A stretch of DNA of 64,000 nucleotides from Lamellibrachia columna (lineage: Eukaryota; Annelida; Polychaeta; Sabellida; Siboglinidae), in assembly GCA_963662155.1 (NCBI GenBank), contig OY759261.1, positions 8,130,229 to 8,194,228 of the forward strand, in the 5' to 3' direction. The notes below the pieces were generated by a model. It did no database searches. It was not told where the DNA came from and worked only from the letters and a program-made list of their open reading frames with translations. Below are positions 60,201 to 64,000 of the stretch, piece by piece. Made by a program: the position numbers and the translations under genes. The stretch's first letter is position 1; every line of letters starts with the position of its first letter.

Positions 60201-63200
60201 TACAAGGTCAGGAGAATGCAGACTAAGGGCAATCTACTATGTTTTTTTGTACAAGGTCAGGAGAACAAATATAGACTAAGAGAGCAGGCTACTGTGTTTT
60301 AGTACAAGGCCAGGAGAACACAGATAGATTAAGAGAGCAGTCTACTGTGTCTTAGTTCAAGGCCAGGATAATACAGATATACTAAGAGAGCAGTCTACTG
60401 TGTTTTAGTACAAGGCCAGGAGAACACAGATAGACTAAGACAGCAGGCTACGGTGTTTTAGTACAAGGTCAGAAGAACACATATAGACTAAGACAGCAGT
60501 CTACTGTTTTAGTACAAGGTCATGATAACACAGATAGACCAAGAGAACAGTCTACTGTGTCTTAGTACAAGGCCAGGAGAACACAGATATACTAAGCGAG
60601 CAGGCTACTGTGTTTTAGTACAAGGTCAGGAGAACACATATAGACTACGACAGCAGTCTACTGTTTTAGTATAAGGTCAGGAGAACACAGATAGACTAAA
60701 AGAGCAGTCTACTGTGTTTTATTACAAGGCCAGGAGAACACAGATAGACTAAGACAGCAGTCTAATGTGTCTTAGTACAAGGCAAGGAGAACACAGATAG
60801 ATTAAGAGAGCAGTCTACTGTGTTTTAGTACAAGGCCAGGATTAAACAGATAGACTAAGACAGCAGGCTACTGTGTTTTAGTACAAGGTCAGAAGAACAC
60901 ATATAGACTAAGACTGCAGTCTACTGTTTTAGTACAAGGTCAGGAGAACACAGATAGACCAAGAGAGCAGTCTACTGTGTCTTAGTACAAGGCCAGGAGA
61001 ACATATATAGACTAAGGGCAATCTACTATGTTTTTTTGTACAAGGTCAGGAGAACACATATAGACTAAGAGAGCAGGCTACTGTGTTTTAGTACAAGGCC
61101 AGGAGAACACAGATAGAATAAGACAGCAGTCTACTGTGTTTTAGTACAAGGCCAGGAGAACACAGATAGACTAAGAAAGCAGTCTAGTGTGTTTTAGTAC
61201 AAGGTCGGGAGAACACAGATAGACCAAGAGAACAGTCTACTGTGTCTTAGTACAAGTTCAGGAGAACACAGATAGACTAAGAGTGCAGTCTGTTTTTTGT
61301 ACAATGTCAGGAGAACACAGATAAACTAAGTGAGCAGTCTACTTTGTTTTAGGACAAGGTCAGGAGAACACAGAGTAAGAGAGCAGTATACTATGTTTAG
61401 TACAAAGTCAGGAGAACACATATAGACTAAGAGAGCAATCTACTATGTTTTTTGTACAATGTCAGGAGAACACAGATATACTAAGAGAACAGTCTACTGT
61501 GTCTTAGTACAAGGCCAGGATAATACAGATAAACTAAGAGAGCAGTCTACTGTGTTTTAGTACAAGGCCAGGAGAACACAGATAGACTAAGACAGCAGGC
61601 TACGGTGTTTTAGTACAAGGTCAGAAGAACACATATAGACTAAGACAGCAGTCTACTGTTTTAGTACAAGGTCAGTAGAACACAGATAGACCAAGAGAGC
61701 AGTCTACTGTGTCTTAGTACAAGGCCAGGAGAACACATATAGACTAAGAGAGCAGTCTACTGTGTTTTAGTACAAGACCAGGAGAACACAGATAGACTAA
61801 GAGAGCAGTCTCCTGTGTTTTAGTTCAAGGTCAGGAGAACACAGTTAGACTAAAATAGCAGTCTACTGTGTTTTAGTACAAGGCCAGGAGAACACATATA
61901 GACTAAGATAGCAGTCTACTGTGTTTTAGTACAAGGCCAGGAGAACACAGATAGACTAAGACAGCAGGCTACTGTGCTTTAGTACAAGGTCAGGAGAACA
62001 CATATAGATTAAGAGAGCAGGCTACTGTGTTTTAGTACTAAGCCAGGAGAACACAGATAGACTAAGACAGCAGTCTACTGTGTTTTAGTACAAGGCCAGG
62101 AGAATACAGATAGACTAAAAGAGCAGCCTACTGTGTTTTAGTACAAGGCCAGGAGAACACATATAGGCTAAGAGAGCAATCTAGTATATTTTTTGTACAA
62201 TAACAGGAGAACACAGATATACTAAGAGAGCAGTCTACTATGTTTTTTGTACAAGGTCAGGAGATTGCAGACTAAGGGCAATCTACTATGTTTTTTGTAC
62301 AAGGTCAGGAGAACACAGATAGACTAAGAGAGCAGTCTACTATGTTTTTTGTACAAGATCAGGAGAACACAGATAGACTAAGAGAGCAGTCTACTATGTT
62401 TTTTTTACAAGGTCAGGAGAACACAGATAGACTAAGAGAGCAGTCTACTATGTTTTTGTGTACAAGGTCAGTAGAACACAGATAGACTAAGAGAGCAGTA
62501 TACTTTGCTTTAGTACAAGGTCAGGAGAACACATATAGATTAAGAGAGCAGGCTACTGTGTTTTAGTACAAGGCCAGGAGAACACAGATATACTAAGACA
62601 GCAGTCTACTGTGTTTTAGTACAAGGCCAGGAGAATACAGATAGACTAAAAGAGCAGCCTACTGTGTTTTAGTACAAGGCCAGGAGAACACATATAGACT
62701 AAGAGAGCAGTCTACTGTTTTCTTACAAGGTCAGGAGAACACAGATAGACTAAGAGAGCAGTCTACTGTGTTTTATTACAATGCCAGGAGAACACAGATA
62801 GACTAAGACAGCAGGCTACTTTGTTTTAGTACAAGGTCAGGAGAACACATATAGACTAAGAGAGCAGTCTACTGTTTTAGTATAAGGTCAGGAGAACACA
62901 GATAGACCAAGAGAGCAGTCTACTTTGTTTTAGTACAAGTTCAGGAGAACACATATAGACTAAGAGAGCAGTCTGCTTTTGTGTACAAGGTCAGTAGAAC
63001 ACAGATAGACTAAGAGAGCAGTATACTGTGCTTTAGTACAAGGTCAGGAGAACACATATAGATTAAGAGAGCAGGCTACTGTGTTTTAGTACAAGGCCAG
63101 GAGAACACAGATAGACTAAGAGAGCAGTCTACTGTGTTTTATTACAATGCCAGGAGAACACATATAGACTAAGAGAGCAGGCTACTGTGTTTTAGTACAA

Positions 63201-64000
63201 GGCCAGGAGAACACAGATAGACTAAGACAGCAGTCTACTGTGTTTTAGTACAAGGCCAGGATAACACAGATAGACTAAGAGAGCAGTCTACTGTGTTTTA
63301 GTACAAGACCAGGAGAACACATATAGACTAAGACAGCAGACTACTGTGTTTTAGAACAAGGTCAGGAGAACACATATAGACTAAGAGAGCAGTCTACTGT
63401 TTTAGTACAAGGTCGGGAGAACACAGATAGACCAAGAGAGCAGTCTACTGTGTCTTAGTACAAATTCAGGAGAACACAGATAGACTAAGAGAGCAGTCTG
63501 TTTTTTGTACAAGGTCAGGAGAACACAGATACACTAAGTGAGCAGTCTACTTTGTTTTAGGACAAGGTCAGGAGAACACAGAGTAAGAGAGCAGTATATA
63601 ATGTTTAGTACAAAGTCAGGAGAACACATATAGACTAAGAAAGCAATCTACTATGTTTTTTGTACAATGTCAGGAGAACACAGATATACTAAGAGAGCAG
63701 TCTACTATGTTTTTGTACAAGGTCAGGAGAATGCAGACTAAGGGCAATCTACTATGTTTTTTTGTACAAGGTCAGGAGAACACAGATAGACTAAGAGAGC
63801 AGTCTACTATGTTTTTTTGTACAAGGTCAGGAGAACACAGGTAGACTAATAGAGCAGTCTACTATGTTTTTTGTACAAGATCAGGAGAACACAGATAGAC
63901 TAAGAGAGCAGTCTACTATGTTTTTTTACAAGGTCAGGAGAACACAGATAGACTAAGAGAGCAGTCTACTATGTTTTTGTGTACAAGGTCAGTAGAACAC
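54235..64000. repeat. 53-bp satellite, about 185 units, continuing past the window
   Basis: The unit contains CTACTGTGTTTTAGTACAAG, CCAGGAGAACACAGATAGAC and TAAGAGAGCAGT. Starts fall every 53 bases. A decayed edge copy is visible from about 54206 (GTAGGCCAGAACA). Length subtypes recur: 49 bp with TACTGTTTTAG (lacking GTGT), 54 bp with CTATGTTTTTTGTAC, and shorter units lacking ATAGAC (ACACAGAGTAAG). Blocks are duplicated at higher order: the TTTACTACAAG marker is at 54930, 55774 and 56670, and a TCGGGAG to GAACAG block is at about 59217, 61206 and 63412. The unit is unrelated to the 40-, 59- and 88-bp repeats as far as I can see. Open frames at 62288-62485 and 63653-63844 arise where several 54-bp units follow each other. 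Confidence 0.95.

Noticed and set aside
62288..63844. ORFs with FFVQGQENTDRLREQST repeats
   Set aside because: They exist only where consecutive 54-bp units keep frame; elsewhere the unit is 53 or 49 bp and frames break.

Overview
This window reads as animal nuclear DNA, most likely from an invertebrate. It has no operons, ribosome-binding sites or dense coding. About nine tenths of it is tandem repeat, and the only recognisable protein-coding ancestry is a decayed non-LTR retrotransposon (LINE). The species cannot be named from the sequence. No intact gene is supported.

Layout: 1-1476 is AT-rich DNA with no gene. 1477-3414 is the 3' end of a dead LINE on the minus strand, with its tetranucleotide tail (1477-2000), its reverse-transcriptase C-terminus (1998-2153), a 35-bp minisatellite of exactly 20 copies (2121-2820) and more RT fragments (2821-3414). 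3375-48692 is one continuous 45.3-kb satellite with a 40-bp unit: 1,030 units by arithmetic, plus 57 longer units of about 72 bp. 48693-49671 is AT-rich with no gene. 49672-51169 is a 59-bp repeat array (25.4 copies). 51178-51571 (minus) may hold an exon relic. 51936-52375 is five copies of an 88-bp repeat. 52754-53655 is an inverted-repeat element with a long CT microsatellite in its loop and a 220-bp TTAA-flanked MITE in its right arm. 54235-64000 is a 53-bp satellite of about 185 units that runs off the end.

Main discovery: the large satellite comes from LINE coding sequence. Read on the minus strand, the 40-bp unit encodes LEDHTGTVNIGGRT, the residues just before the RT palm catalytic motif. 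The first unit at 3375-3414 runs without a break into that motif (LRFAGDID, the usual LRFADDID with one catalytic Asp lost). The 57 longer units carry a second, non-adjacent piece of the same RT, LLVLFISLYACESWT. That piece is missing from the flanking LINE copy. The 35-bp minisatellite is a third piece (KRWTDSIEEWTG), and the tetranucleotide array sits where the LINE 3' tail should be. One dead LINE has therefore produced at least three tandem arrays. The 40-bp array then grew by duplicating multi-unit blocks of 0.9-5 kb, several with traceable junctions.

Limits: copy counts and alignments were done by eye and arithmetic. The LINE clade, the origins of the 53-, 59- and 88-bp repeats, and the exon-like stretch at 51.3 kb remain unidentified.
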